A program made the position numbers and the translations under genes. Shown here in pieces: positions 16,504 to 25,118 of a stretch of 64,000 bases of DNA. The DNA comes from Gammaproteobacteria bacterium (GTDB lineage: Bacteria; Pseudomonadota; Gammaproteobacteria; JAPPPA01): contig JAUHZK010000001.1 of assembly GCA_030425645.1 (NCBI GenBank), positions 310,001 to 374,000 on the forward strand, read 5' to 3'. Position 1 is the stretch's first letter, and every line of letters begins with the position of its first letter. The notes under the pieces are model-generated. The model saw nothing but the letters and a program-made list of their open reading frames with translations. It searched no databases and was not told where the DNA came from.

Positions 16504-18873
16504 GTGCGCAAAAAAATACGTATCGGCATCGTCACTGCTATCGGCTTATTGTTATTGGCGAGTGGGCTTTCGCGCTTGCAATTCAGCGCGGATATTTTTG
16601 GTTTGTTGCCCAACGAATTGCCAGTCATTAATGCCTTGTCGACCTATCAAAAAGGCTTTAAGCGCGAGCAGGAGTTATTGATTTCGGTACAAGCACCGCG
16701 AGCGCGGGCGGCGGAATCTGCGGCTGAAGAATTAGCGGCGTTTCTTGAAACCGAAAATCTAGTCAGTCAGGTGATTTGGCAAAACCCTGCTGAACAAGAC
16801 ACCGAAGTGCTTGCTGAGCTATTGGCCTTGCAGTGGCTCAATGTGCCGCCTGCGAGAATGCAGCAATTAGCGGACTTATTTGATGCCGAAGCGACTGAAG
16901 AATTGTTGGCTCAAGCGGTGGCCGATTCTTACGAAGCCATTGATCCATTTGAAGCCGCCATCGGTTTATCTGATCCCTTCGGTTTGGCCAAGTTGTCGAA
17001 CGAAGATTCGCTGGAAAGTAGTGAAAATCTACTGGCCTCAGATGATGGCCGCTTCCGCGTGTTGTACTTGGCGCCCAGCGCCGAGTTTGTGCAGTTAGGT
17101 GATTGGGTTGATGCGGTTAAAGCCGCCTTGGCTCGCTGGCAGTTAGAACAAGCCGATATCACACTCGGTGTTGCCGGCACGCCGGCATTTAATCAAGAGT
17201 TAGGCCAAAGCCTAATGAGCGATATGCAAAAGGCGGTCCTAGGTACGTTGTTGCTGGTCGGCTTGCTGTTTGCTTGGGCGCACCGGCGCTTGCGACCGCT
17301 AGTTTGGTTGCTGACCTTATTGGGGCTGGTGTTGGCGACGACCGTCGCCATTGGTGGTCAATTGCTGGGGCCGCTAAATGTGATCAGTTTGGGCTACGCC
17401 GCGGTATTAATGGGCTTGGCGGCTGACTACGGCTTGCTTTTGTATCAGGCGCATCGAAGCCGGCCGCAGGCTGCGGCCAAGACTGTGCGTGAGGTTGCGC
17501 CAAGTATCTTGTGGGCAGCATTAACAACCTCGGTTGCCTTTCTGATGGTGGCGCGCGGCAGTTTGCCCGGTATGGCCCAGCTTGGCTTGTTGGTGGCAAT
17601 TGGTATCGCGGTGGCCGCCGTCTTTGTGTTGGCGTTTTATCTGTGGCCTTTGAGTGAAGCCAATCCTGCGCCACAAAAAGCTCCGCGCTTACTAAGGCAA
17701 TCGCGCGCCTTAGCCGCCACTGGAAGCCTAGTGTTGGTGGCGGTGGTGGTGCTGAGTTGGCAGCTGCCAAGTCTAAATACAGACCCGAAAACCTTGGGGC
17801 CGAAGCAGTTGGATGCCCGTGCCCTGCAGGACGATATTGATGCGGCCTTGGGCCGTGATGATGAATCTATCTTTGTGCTCTTTAGCAGCGACAACCTTGA
17901 ACGCGGTGCGGCCGAGGTACAGGCTGCTATGCAGGCGGCGCGTCCTATTTTGGAAGCCGCACAGGAGCAAGCAGTGCTCTCGGGTTACGCCTTGCCTAAG
18001 TGGTGGCCGAACGCCGACAACCAAATGCAAAACCGCGTCATCATGCAAAAGTTATCGGCCGCCTGGCCTGATGTTTTAGCGCTGGCAGAGCAGTTGGATT
18101 ACCCGGTTTCCAGCATGGCCGTGTCGACCGAAATCATGCGCCAGTTTGGTTTGGTGGCAAATAACCCCAATATTGGCCTGCCGATCCAGCCGGGTACCGC
18201 TTGGTTGTTTGGGCAAACGGCGGCGATTAACTTTGATAAAGCCGATGGCTTGCCGGGTTTTTATGCGGTTGGGCAAGTGAAGCTGGCTGATGGTGCCAGC
18301 GAGCAGCAACGTGATGCCGTGGCCGCAGAAATCAACGCCATCCCCCATGCGCAAATGGCCGGTTGGCCGTTCGCTAGCGCTGGCTTGCTAGAAGCCATGA
18401 AGGGCGACTTTATCGCCGTGGCAGTGCCGATGTTGTGCTTGCTGCTGTTGGTTTTATTCTTGGCTTTTCGTGGGCTTAAAGAAATCTTATTTAGCCTCAG
18501 CGCGATGCTGCTAACCCTGCTGAGTTTGTCGGCAGTGATGGTGGTGATGGGTTGGCAATGGAACCTGATGAATATGCTGGCCCTGCCGCTGCTGGTTGGG
18601 GTGACGGTGGATTACAGCATTCATACGCAGCTGGCTTTGCAGCGTTTTAAGGGTGACTTGGTGCAGGTATACAACCATGTTGGCCGCGCCATTGCGCTGG
18701 CGGGTGTTACCACTGCAATCGGCTTCGGCTCTCTAATTTTCTCTAACAGTGAAGGCCTTTCTGGGCTCGGCCGAGTGGCGTCAGTGGGCGTTGTACTTGC
18801 CTGTCTAATTTCAGTATTGTTACAGCCTCATTGGTGGCGGCTGTTGTATCGTCGAAAAGTCTCGCCAAATTAA
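16504..18873 (+). CDS. MMPL/RND-superfamily exporter
   Basis: 789 aa from GTG 16504 behind GAGAG. Two similar halves each have a membrane helix, a large periplasmic loop and about five further helices. The conserved Asp motifs are present in both: GLAADYGLLLYQAH (about residue 303) and GVTVDYSIHTQLALQRF (about 700). This fits the predicted-exporter group of MMPL proteins that move lipids, sterols or hopanoid-like molecules; the cargo cannot be stated. No membrane-fusion protein gene is adjacent. The TonB receptor gene follows 32 bases downstream. Confidence 0.88.
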   Translation: MRKKIRIGIVTAIGLLLLASGLSRLQFSADIFGLLPNELPVINALSTYQKGFKREQELLISVQAPRARAAESAAEELAAFLETENLVSQVIWQNPAEQDTEVLAELLALQWLNVPPARMQQLADLFDAEATEELLAQAVADSYEAIDPFEAAIGLSDPFGLAKLSNEDSLESSENLLASDDGRFRVLYLAPSAEFVQLGDWVDAVKAALARWQLEQADITLGVAGTPAFNQELGQSLMSDMQKAVLGTLLLVGLLFAWAHRRLRPLVWLLTLLGLVLATTVAIGGQLLGPLNVISLGYAAVLMGLAADYGLLLYQAHRSRPQAAAKTVREVAPSILWAALTTSVAFLMVARGSLPGMAQLGLLVAIGIAVAAVFVLAFYLWPLSEANPAPQKAPRLLRQSRALAATGSLVLVAVVVLSWQLPSLNTDPKTLGPKQLDARALQDDIDAALGRDDESIFVLFSSDNLERGAAEVQAAMQAARPILEAAQEQAVLSGYALPKWWPNADNQMQNRVIMQKLSAAWPDVLALAEQLDYPVSSMAVSTEIMRQFGLVANNPNIGLPIQPGTAWLFGQTAAINFDKADGLPGFYAVGQVKLADGASEQQRDAVAAEINAIPHAQMAGWPFASAGLLEAMKGDFIAVAVPMLCLLLLVLFLAFRGLKEILFSLSAMLLTLLSLSAVMVVMGWQWNLMNMLALPLLVGVTVDYSIHTQLALQRFKGDLVQVYNHVGRAIALAGVTTAIGFGSLIFSNSEGLSGLGRVASVGVVLACLISVLLQPHWWRLLYRRKVSPN

Positions 18874-18905
18874 ATAAAAATAAATGGCGACTGGCTGGAG
18901 ACACT

Positions 18906-21467
18906 ATGCGGGCGTGGCGCGGTGTAATTGGATTAACGACTTTATTGATTGCCGGTTCGGCTTTGGCCGAGTCGGCGGTAGATGACGAATTCGATTTTCT
19001 GTTTGAAGAAGCGGTGGCCGAGTCAGTAGAGCTAACCGTAAACGACGGCGCAAACCAAGCACCCGAAGAGACCGGTGCTGAAGAATCTAACTCAGAAGAA
19101 CTAGCCTCTGAAGAACCTGAAGCCGGCGAGGCCGCGGCGACTGTTGCCGTAGCCAGTAGTCGGCGTCGCATTGAAGAGGTGATTGTTACCTCGCAAAAAA
19201 CCGAACAAACATTGCAAGAAGTGCCAGCATCTGTCAGTGCCTTGGAGGGCGATTTCCTGCGCGAGACGGGTGCTTTTGATATCAATAAGGTGCAGAACTA
19301 TGCGCCAAATACTGAGATACGGCTGAGCCCAACCGGCGGCTCATTTCGCATTCGTGGCTTGGGTTCGCAATCCACCAATGCCGCTACTGAGCCGTCAGTA
19401 GGTACCGTGGTCGATGGCGTGTTCTATGGCCGTTCTCATTTCTTGTACGCCTTGTTTAATGATATTGAGCGAATAGAAATATTACGCGGGCCGCAGGGCA
19501 GCCTGTTTGGTAAAAACACCACCGCAGGGGTGTTGAATGTGACTACCCGCAAGCCCGGTAACGAAACCGCCGGCAATATTGATTACCTGTACGGCAGTTA
19601 TGGTGAGACGGCCATTAAGCCCGGTTTGGATATACCCATTAGCGAACACTTTAGTCTGCGTTATAGCGGTGTTTTCCAAGAAGATAGTGGGGTGCAGTTT
19701 AATACCTTGTTGCAGCGTTATGAACGCAATATCAAGCAAGAGACTCACAAGTGGCGCGCGGTTTGGGATGCGGCAGAAAACCTAGAATTTGATTGGATTT
19801 ATTTCCTCTCTGAGCAGGGTCTTAACCACAATAACTTTCAGTTTCATAAGCTAACGCCGGGCATGCTGGCCTTGCAGCAGGATTACGATCCGCAAGTGGA
19901 GGCAGACTCCAGTAACGATACCTTGTCGGCCAACGTGCCAGCGCGTGGCGAGGTTGAGGTGGAAAGCCTGCAAATGAATGTGAGCTTGGATTTGCCGGGC
20001 TTATGGGATTTATACGAAACCAATATCACCAGCATTAGCTCTTGGGCGCGGCACACTACATTTAGGCGCGATATTGACGCCGACTTTGGGCCCACACCAG
20101 CCATCAAAGATAGCTTGTTGCGGCCAAGCCCCTACGAGCAGCTGCAGCAGGAAATGCGTTTTAGCGGTGCCGCCAGCAGCTTATTTGGCTGGGGTGGTGA
20201 AGTGACCTTTGTGACCGGTTTGTTCCACTTCGTATCTGACTTAGATACCTCAGATATATTCGAGCTAGAGGACACCAATGCCTTGCTTGAATATTTTGTG
20301 GTGGCCAATGGTGGCCCGCCGCTAACCTCGCCACTACCGGCTTTAGGCGGTTTGTCGCTTGATGCCATTCAGGCCCTGTTGGTAAATGCTGTTGGCAACA
20401 ATATTCCTTTATCGGCGCACGTGACCTTAACGGAGCAAACACGCTCAACGGCGCTGTTTGGCCAGTTTGAGCACAAGCTTAGTGACACGCTCGGCTGGCT
20501 GTTTGGCTTCCGCTATGGCGTTGATCGCAAAGAGGGTTTCTTTACCAGCCAAAGTGACTCCTTTCTTATTAAGCAGATCGCTGGGCAAGAAGATCATGAA
20601 ACGACGGTGATCCGCCGTGAAGAGGATCTGTCGCCGAAGCTTGGATTTACATGGCAGCCCAGTGACGAGGCCGGCGCTTACGGCACTTGGTCGCGTGGTT
20701 TTAAAAGCGGTGGCTTTAATGGCTTGCCCTTGAATGCCAATAATTTGGAGTACGAACCTGAGCGTGCCACTAGCATTGAGCTGGGTTACAAAGGCTCGTT
20801 ATTGGAAGGCTCTATGAATTTGAACTTCGCCGTTTTTCAAACCGATTTCGAAAACTTGCAGTTGTCGACCTTTGGCGGCGAAGACAATAGCGCTACCTTT
20901 ATTATTCTGAATGCGGGGGCGGCGCGCTCACAGGGCGCGGAGATGGATATCACCTGGTTGCCGCCAATTCCCGGTTCTAGCGTGGTCTTTAATATTGGTT
21001 ACGCGGACGCTTTCTTTACCTCGTATCCAGAAGCGCCTGCCATTGCCGGTACCGAGGATGATCCTGACACCGACGACCGCGACGAGTCTCGGACCCAAGA
21101 CCTGGCGGGTAAGCCGTTGCCGAAAGCATCGAAATGGACAGCGGGCATTTCGCCGTCGTTCACCTTGCCCATGCCGTTTACCGATAACTACATGAACTTT
21201 GGTGTCGACCTGCAGTACCGCTCTGAGGCCTTTTTAGACGTTGACCTTGATCCGGTGACTCGCCAAGGTGCGATTACTGAGGTCAATGCTCGGGTGACGT
21301 TTTCTGGCCCCGAAGAACGTGCCTTTATTACCTTGGCTGGACAGAATTTAACCGACCAGCGCATCTTGGATGAGGTTTTGGATCAGCCCCTAGCACCGGG
21401 CAACTATGCGGCTATCCGTCGCGATAAAGGGCGTTTCTTTAGCGCTAACCTGCGCTATGAGTTTTAG
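18906..21467 (+). CDS. TonB-dependent outer-membrane receptor
   Basis: 853 aa from ATG 18906 with GGAG 5 bases upstream; the track start 18831 lies inside the upstream gene. A Sec signal ends at GSALAES. An unusually long acidic, low-complexity stretch (about residues 20-80, Glu-rich) precedes a TonB-box-like EEVIVTSQKTEQTLQEVP. The plug domain follows (FRIRGLGSQSTN, VVDGVFYGRS, IEILRGPQGSLFGKNTTAGV). The barrel ends in GRFFSANLRYEF with a terminal aromatic. The substrate is unknown; receptors of this group in marine bacteria often serve lipids, siderophores or glycans. It is probably cotranscribed with the MMPL gene. Confidence 0.92.
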   Translation: MRAWRGVIGLTTLLIAGSALAESAVDDEFDFLFEEAVAESVELTVNDGANQAPEETGAEESNSEELASEEPEAGEAAATVAVASSRRRIEEVIVTSQKTEQTLQEVPASVSALEGDFLRETGAFDINKVQNYAPNTEIRLSPTGGSFRIRGLGSQSTNAATEPSVGTVVDGVFYGRSHFLYALFNDIERIEILRGPQGSLFGKNTTAGVLNVTTRKPGNETAGNIDYLYGSYGETAIKPGLDIPISEHFSLRYSGVFQEDSGVQFNTLLQRYERNIKQETHKWRAVWDAAENLEFDWIYFLSEQGLNHNNFQFHKLTPGMLALQQDYDPQVEADSSNDTLSANVPARGEVEVESLQMNVSLDLPGLWDLYETNITSISSWARHTTFRRDIDADFGPTPAIKDSLLRPSPYEQLQQEMRFSGAASSLFGWGGEVTFVTGLFHFVSDLDTSDIFELEDTNALLEYFVVANGGPPLTSPLPALGGLSLDAIQALLVNAVGNNIPLSAHVTLTEQTRSTALFGQFEHKLSDTLGWLFGFRYGVDRKEGFFTSQSDSFLIKQIAGQEDHETTVIRREEDLSPKLGFTWQPSDEAGAYGTWSRGFKSGGFNGLPLNANNLEYEPERATSIELGYKGSLLEGSMNLNFAVFQTDFENLQLSTFGGEDNSATFIILNAGAARSQGAEMDITWLPPIPGSSVVFNIGYADAFFTSYPEAPAIAGTEDDPDTDDRDESRTQDLAGKPLPKASKWTAGISPSFTLPMPFTDNYMNFGVDLQYRSEAFLDVDLDPVTRQGAITEVNARVTFSGPEERAFITLAGQNLTDQRILDEVLDQPLAPGNYAAIRRDKGRFFSANLRYEF

Positions 21468-21564
21468 CCCGGATCGAAAATAAGCTGGCGCTGCGGCCAA
21501 TATATACCCTTGCTTCTGTACTAAACTCATTCGTATGTTGTGGTGAAAACGCAGGAGACCCGGC

Positions 21565-22593
21565 ATGCAGAATAACGAGATAGAGATTCAAAAGTCTGCC
21601 GTTTCAGAAGCAGATAAAGCGGCTATCAAAGCGATCAAATCTGGCATTCGTCAAGCGGGGCGCGATGTGCGTGCCGCACATCCTTGGTTGAAATATCAGA
21701 ACACCATTGGGCTTGGCATTATGATGCTGTCAGTGACCGGCATGGTGGTCAGTGGCTATGGCTATATGCAGGGTTGGTGGCCAGCTTGGGTTACCTTAAT
21801 TGTGACCGGCCTATTCGCTAGCTTGATTCATGAGCTAGAGCACGACCTGATTCACGAGCAGTATTTCCAAAAGCATAAATGGGTGCAGCACATCATGTAT
21901 GCGCTGGGTTGGATTGCTCGTCCCAGCACCATTAACCCTTGGATACGTAAGCGTATCCATCTCTTGCACCACAAAATCTCCGGCACCAATGGCGACCTAG
22001 AAGAGCGTGGCATTACCAACGGCTATAACTGGGGCATAGTGCGTTTTATCTGCCTGTTTGACGGCATGGCGGCGGTCTTTATCCGCACTGTTCGGCATAT
22101 TCCTAATCCCGGCAAAATGGCCTTTTCGCTGATTGGCGGTTTGGTTGCCTACTTCCCAATGGGCTTTCTGCATTGGGGTTTATGGTGGGCCTTCTTGGCT
22201 TACCAAGTTAGCCTGCTGGCTGGCGCGCCCTTGGCCTATACGCCTGAATTTATCGAAACCATGAATCTGCTGATGGTGGTATGGGTCGGCCCGAATATGA
22301 TCCGTAGCTTCTGCCTGCATTTTGTCAGCAGCAATATGCATTACTTTGGTGACGTGCAAAAAGGCAATTTTCTGCGTCAATGCCAAGTGTGGACCGCTTG
22401 GTGGATGTGGCCATTTCAGCTGTTCTGCTTCAACTTTGGCAGCACCCATGCCATTCACCACTTTATTGTTGGCGAACCGTTTTATGTGCGCCAACTAACC
22501 GCGCGTCGTGCGCATCAAATTATGCGCGACAACGGTGTGCGCTTTAACGACTACGGCAGTTTCCGCCGTGCTAACCGCTGGGCGACGGCCTAG
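21565..22593 (+). CDS. Membrane fatty-acid desaturase/hydroxylase family protein
   Basis: 342 aa. This is a di-iron membrane enzyme with three His clusters: HELEHDLIHEQYF (about residue 90), HLLHHK (about 133) and HAIHHF (about 295), on a scaffold of four to five membrane helices. The His-cluster spacing matches fatty-acid desaturases and related alkane hydroxylases; which reaction it performs cannot be decided. The start has AGGAG 9 bases upstream. A REP-like hairpin and then the dehydratase-like gene follow. An adjacent oxygenase and lipid-linked genes suggest fatty-acyl or sterol metabolism. Confidence 0.87.
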   Translation: MQNNEIEIQKSAVSEADKAAIKAIKSGIRQAGRDVRAAHPWLKYQNTIGLGIMMLSVTGMVVSGYGYMQGWWPAWVTLIVTGLFASLIHELEHDLIHEQYFQKHKWVQHIMYALGWIARPSTINPWIRKRIHLLHHKISGTNGDLEERGITNGYNWGIVRFICLFDGMAAVFIRTVRHIPNPGKMAFSLIGGLVAYFPMGFLHWGLWWAFLAYQVSLLAGAPLAYTPEFIETMNLLMVVWVGPNMIRSFCLHFVSSNMHYFGDVQKGNFLRQCQVWTAWWMWPFQLFCFNFGSTHAIHHFIVGEPFYVRQLTARRAHQIMRDNGVRFNDYGSFRRANRWATA

Positions 22594-22600
22594 CGAATAA

Positions 22601-22676
22601 GGGGACAGGCCCCGCTTCGAATGGCGCCATGGCAATGATGAAATTTATACCCGTTTGATGGAAAGGGTCTGTCCCC
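22601..22676. repeat. REP-like palindromic element (GGGGACAGGCCC/GGGTCTGTCCCC)
   Basis: Complementary ends GGGGACAGGCCC (22601-22612) and GGGTCTGTCCCC (22665-22676), with one G-T pair, flank about 50 bases. Elements beginning with GGGGACAG are common extragenic repeats in many proteobacteria. Only one copy is seen in this window. Confidence 0.6.
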
Positions 22677-22697
22677 GTTCTGTCTTGAGAGAATGAA

Positions 22698-24236
22698 GTG
22701 AAAAAAATAGAAACTGGCGCTGATTACCTAGAGAGCCTACGCGGCCGCAATCTCAATATCTGGCTATTTGGTGAGAAGGTCGAGGAGCCTGTCGATCATC
22801 CGATGATTCGGCCGTCGATTAACGCGCTGGCTAAAACTTATGACCTTGCCGTGGAACAGCCTGAATTGGCCTCCGTGGTTTCGTCGTTTACCGGCGAACG
22901 CGTGAGCCGTTTTCTAAATATCTGCACCAGCGCGCCAGACCTGGTTAAGCAAAACAAAATGCAGCGTAAGTTGGGCCAGCTCACCGGCACCTGCTTCCAA
23001 CGATGCGTGGGTATGGATGCGTTTAACGCGCTGTATTCCACTACTTATGATTTAGACGGTGCCGGCAATACCGAATACCACCAGCGCTTTGTGGCTTTTC
23101 TAACCGAGATGCACAAAGGCAACTATGTGGTCGGCGGTGCTATGACCGACGTTAAAGGTGATCGTAGCAAAGCCCCGCATCAGCAAGATGATCCGGACCT
23201 GTTTGTGCATGTGACTAAGCGCACAGCTGAAGGCGTTTATATCTCTGGTGCCAAAGCGCATCAAACCGGCTGTATTAACTCGCACTGGTTAGTGGTAATG
23301 CCGACCATGCGACTAGGCGCCGGTGATGAAGATTACGCTATTGTTGGCGCGGTGCCGGTGGAAGCTGAAGGCATCACCTATATCTACGGCCGCCAAAGCT
23401 GCGATAGCCGCAGTATGGAAGAGGGCGCCCCGGGTGAGTTGAACAAGATTGATCCGGGCAACGTCACCTATGGGGGGCAGGAAGCAATGGTGATTTTTAA
23501 AGATGTGTTTATCCCCAATGAACATATCTTTATGAATGGCGAAGTCGATACTGCTGCTACCTTGGTGCAGCGATTTACCAGTTATCACCGCCGTAGTTAC
23601 GTTTGTAAAACCGGTGTCGGTGACGTGTTGATTGGTGCTGCCGCACAAGTGGCGGAAATGAATGGCGCAGAGAACGCCAGCCATGTGAAAGACAAGCTGG
23701 TGGAAATGACCCACCTGAATGAAACCATTTACGGCATTGGCATTGCCGCTAGTTACCAAGGTTTTGAAACTGAATCGGGCGCTTACTTACCGGACGATAT
23801 GCTCGCGAATGTCTGCAAACACCATGTCACCAAACTGCCTTACGACATGGCCCGCGTAGCGCAAGATTTAGCCGGTGGCTTGGTAGTGACCATGCCGTCT
23901 GAGAAAGATTTGAATCACCCTGAAATCGGCGACTTGATTCGTAAATACCTTAAAGGCAAAAGCGAATTTAGCACCGAGCAGCGTATGCGCATTTTGCGCC
24001 TAATTGAGAATATGACCTTGGGGCGTAATGCCGTGGGTTATTTAACCGAATCTATGCACGGCGCAGGTAGTCCACAAGCGCAGCGCATCGAAATCGGCCG
24101 CGCTATGCAGCTGGAATATAAAAAACGCCTAGCTCGGGTGATTGCGAATGCCGAACTGGACGCTGACCGTGAGGCTGTCGCAGCTGAGCTAAGCGGTTAT
24201 TTTGAGCGCGTGTTTGCCTTGCCAGCTGAGACCTAA
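22698..24236 (+). CDS. 4-hydroxybutyryl-CoA dehydratase-like flavoprotein (HpaB superfamily)
   Basis: 512 aa from GTG 22698. The sequence follows Clostridium 4-hydroxybutyryl-CoA dehydratase (AbfD) closely: DHPMIRPSIN, CFQRCVGMDAFNA, GAKAHQTGCINSH, YGRQSCDSR, SHVKDKLVEMTHLNETIYG, LAGGLVVTMPSE and TESMHGAGSPQAQRIE. Cys99 and Cys103 (CFQRC) match two ligands of the [4Fe-4S] cluster in AbfD. The His-Cys pair (HRRSYVC, residues 297 and 303) is spaced one residue closer than I recall for AbfD. The family converts 4-hydroxybutyryl-CoA to crotonyl-CoA; databases often label it only as a 4-hydroxyphenylacetate 3-hydroxylase-fold protein. Its stop overlaps the stop of the convergent nitroreductase gene. 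Confidence 0.82.
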   Translation: MKKIETGADYLESLRGRNLNIWLFGEKVEEPVDHPMIRPSINALAKTYDLAVEQPELASVVSSFTGERVSRFLNICTSAPDLVKQNKMQRKLGQLTGTCFQRCVGMDAFNALYSTTYDLDGAGNTEYHQRFVAFLTEMHKGNYVVGGAMTDVKGDRSKAPHQQDDPDLFVHVTKRTAEGVYISGAKAHQTGCINSHWLVVMPTMRLGAGDEDYAIVGAVPVEAEGITYIYGRQSCDSRSMEEGAPGELNKIDPGNVTYGGQEAMVIFKDVFIPNEHIFMNGEVDTAATLVQRFTSYHRRSYVCKTGVGDVLIGAAAQVAEMNGAENASHVKDKLVEMTHLNETIYGIGIAASYQGFETESGAYLPDDMLANVCKHHVTKLPYDMARVAQDLAGGLVVTMPSEKDLNHPEIGDLIRKYLKGKSEFSTEQRMRILRLIENMTLGRNAVGYLTESMHGAGSPQAQRIEIGRAMQLEYKKRLARVIANAELDADREAVAAELSGYFERVFALPAET

Positions 24237-24973
24237 ATCTCGTGCACAAACCGTTCGCGTTCAAAGCGGAATTGATCGTGGTATAGGCCGTTGTCGGCAG
24301 CGCGACCGGCGGCAATCACCATCACCACAAACTCGCCTTTTTTGAGTTTGCAGAGCTTGCGAATGCGGGCTTCGTCAAAACCTTCCATGGCGCAGGTGTC
24401 GTAACCGTGCGCGCGAAAGCCGAGCATCATGTTTTCGCAAGCCAAGGCCACCGATTTGCAGGCCCAGGCTTTCATATCTTCTTCAGTATTTGGCCAGCGC
24501 GCTATCGGCTGCACTAAACCCACTACATCGCGCAGTGTTTTCTTAGCATTGCCGACCACGCCGAAGGGGTCGATGGGCGGTGTGCTGTAGTTAATAAAGG
24601 TCAGCTTCTCGTAATAGGTTTTGACTAGCTTCGGAATGCGTTCCTGAGGCCAATAGTCCAGCATCATGCGCGTGTGTTTTTTCCAGTTGCGGGTGCTGCC
24701 GGTGCAGACAATCAGTTCTGCCGCCGTTTTCGCGGCGGACTGGCTCATGCAATTGGCAGCCATTTGTTTCTTCGCCGCGGGTGAAGTGATGCGATAGAAA
24801 TTCCACATTTGCAGGTTGCTGCTATTGGGGGCCGCTAAGGCCCAGTCAATGCACTCGTTGACGACCTCATCGGGAATAGCTTCGTTGGTGAATTTGCGTA
24901 CCGAGCGACGACTTTCGACAACGTTGCGAAATTGTTTAGCGGTGGTGGCGGTGATATTGGCGCGAGGTTTCAC
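24233..24973 (-). CDS. Nitroreductase-family flavoprotein
   Basis: 246 aa from GTG 24973, which has GGGAG 9 bases upstream; the track's longer start adds 26 residues reaching into the divergent promoter region. The FMN-binding SRRSVRKFTNEAIPDEVV near residue 20, WALAAPNSSNLQMWNFYRI near 50 and the late ALACENMMLGFRAHGYDTC segment are typical. The product is a cytosolic NAD(P)H-dependent FMN oxidoreductase of unknown substrate. TAG overlaps the TAA of the convergent dehydratase-like gene by two bases, an unusually tight arrangement with no room for a terminator. Confidence 0.85.
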   Translation of the reverse strand: MKPRANITATTAKQFRNVVESRRSVRKFTNEAIPDEVVNECIDWALAAPNSSNLQMWNFYRITSPAAKKQMAANCMSQSAAKTAAELIVCTGSTRNWKKHTRMMLDYWPQERIPKLVKTYYEKLTFINYSTPPIDPFGVVGNAKKTLRDVVGLVQPIARWPNTEEDMKAWACKSVALACENMMLGFRAHGYDTCAMEGFDEARIRKLCKLKKGEFVVMVIAAGRAADNGLYHDQFRFERERFVHEI

Positions 24974-25118
24974 GGCTCTGTTCTCCCAGCCTGTGATGGC
25001 TGCAATGTTTTTGTTGCAGTGCAGCTTTACCAACCTAATCAAATTATGCAACCTAGGCCGAATAGTAAAAAGGGCATCAGCCCGATACTAGCCGCGCGAG
25101 CGGAGTGGGAGACGAACG

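Noticed and set aside
18743-19285. 180-aa minus-strand ORF over the MMPL/TonB junction
   Set aside because: Ser-rich shadow of the acidic region of the TonB receptor; overlaps two well-supported genes.
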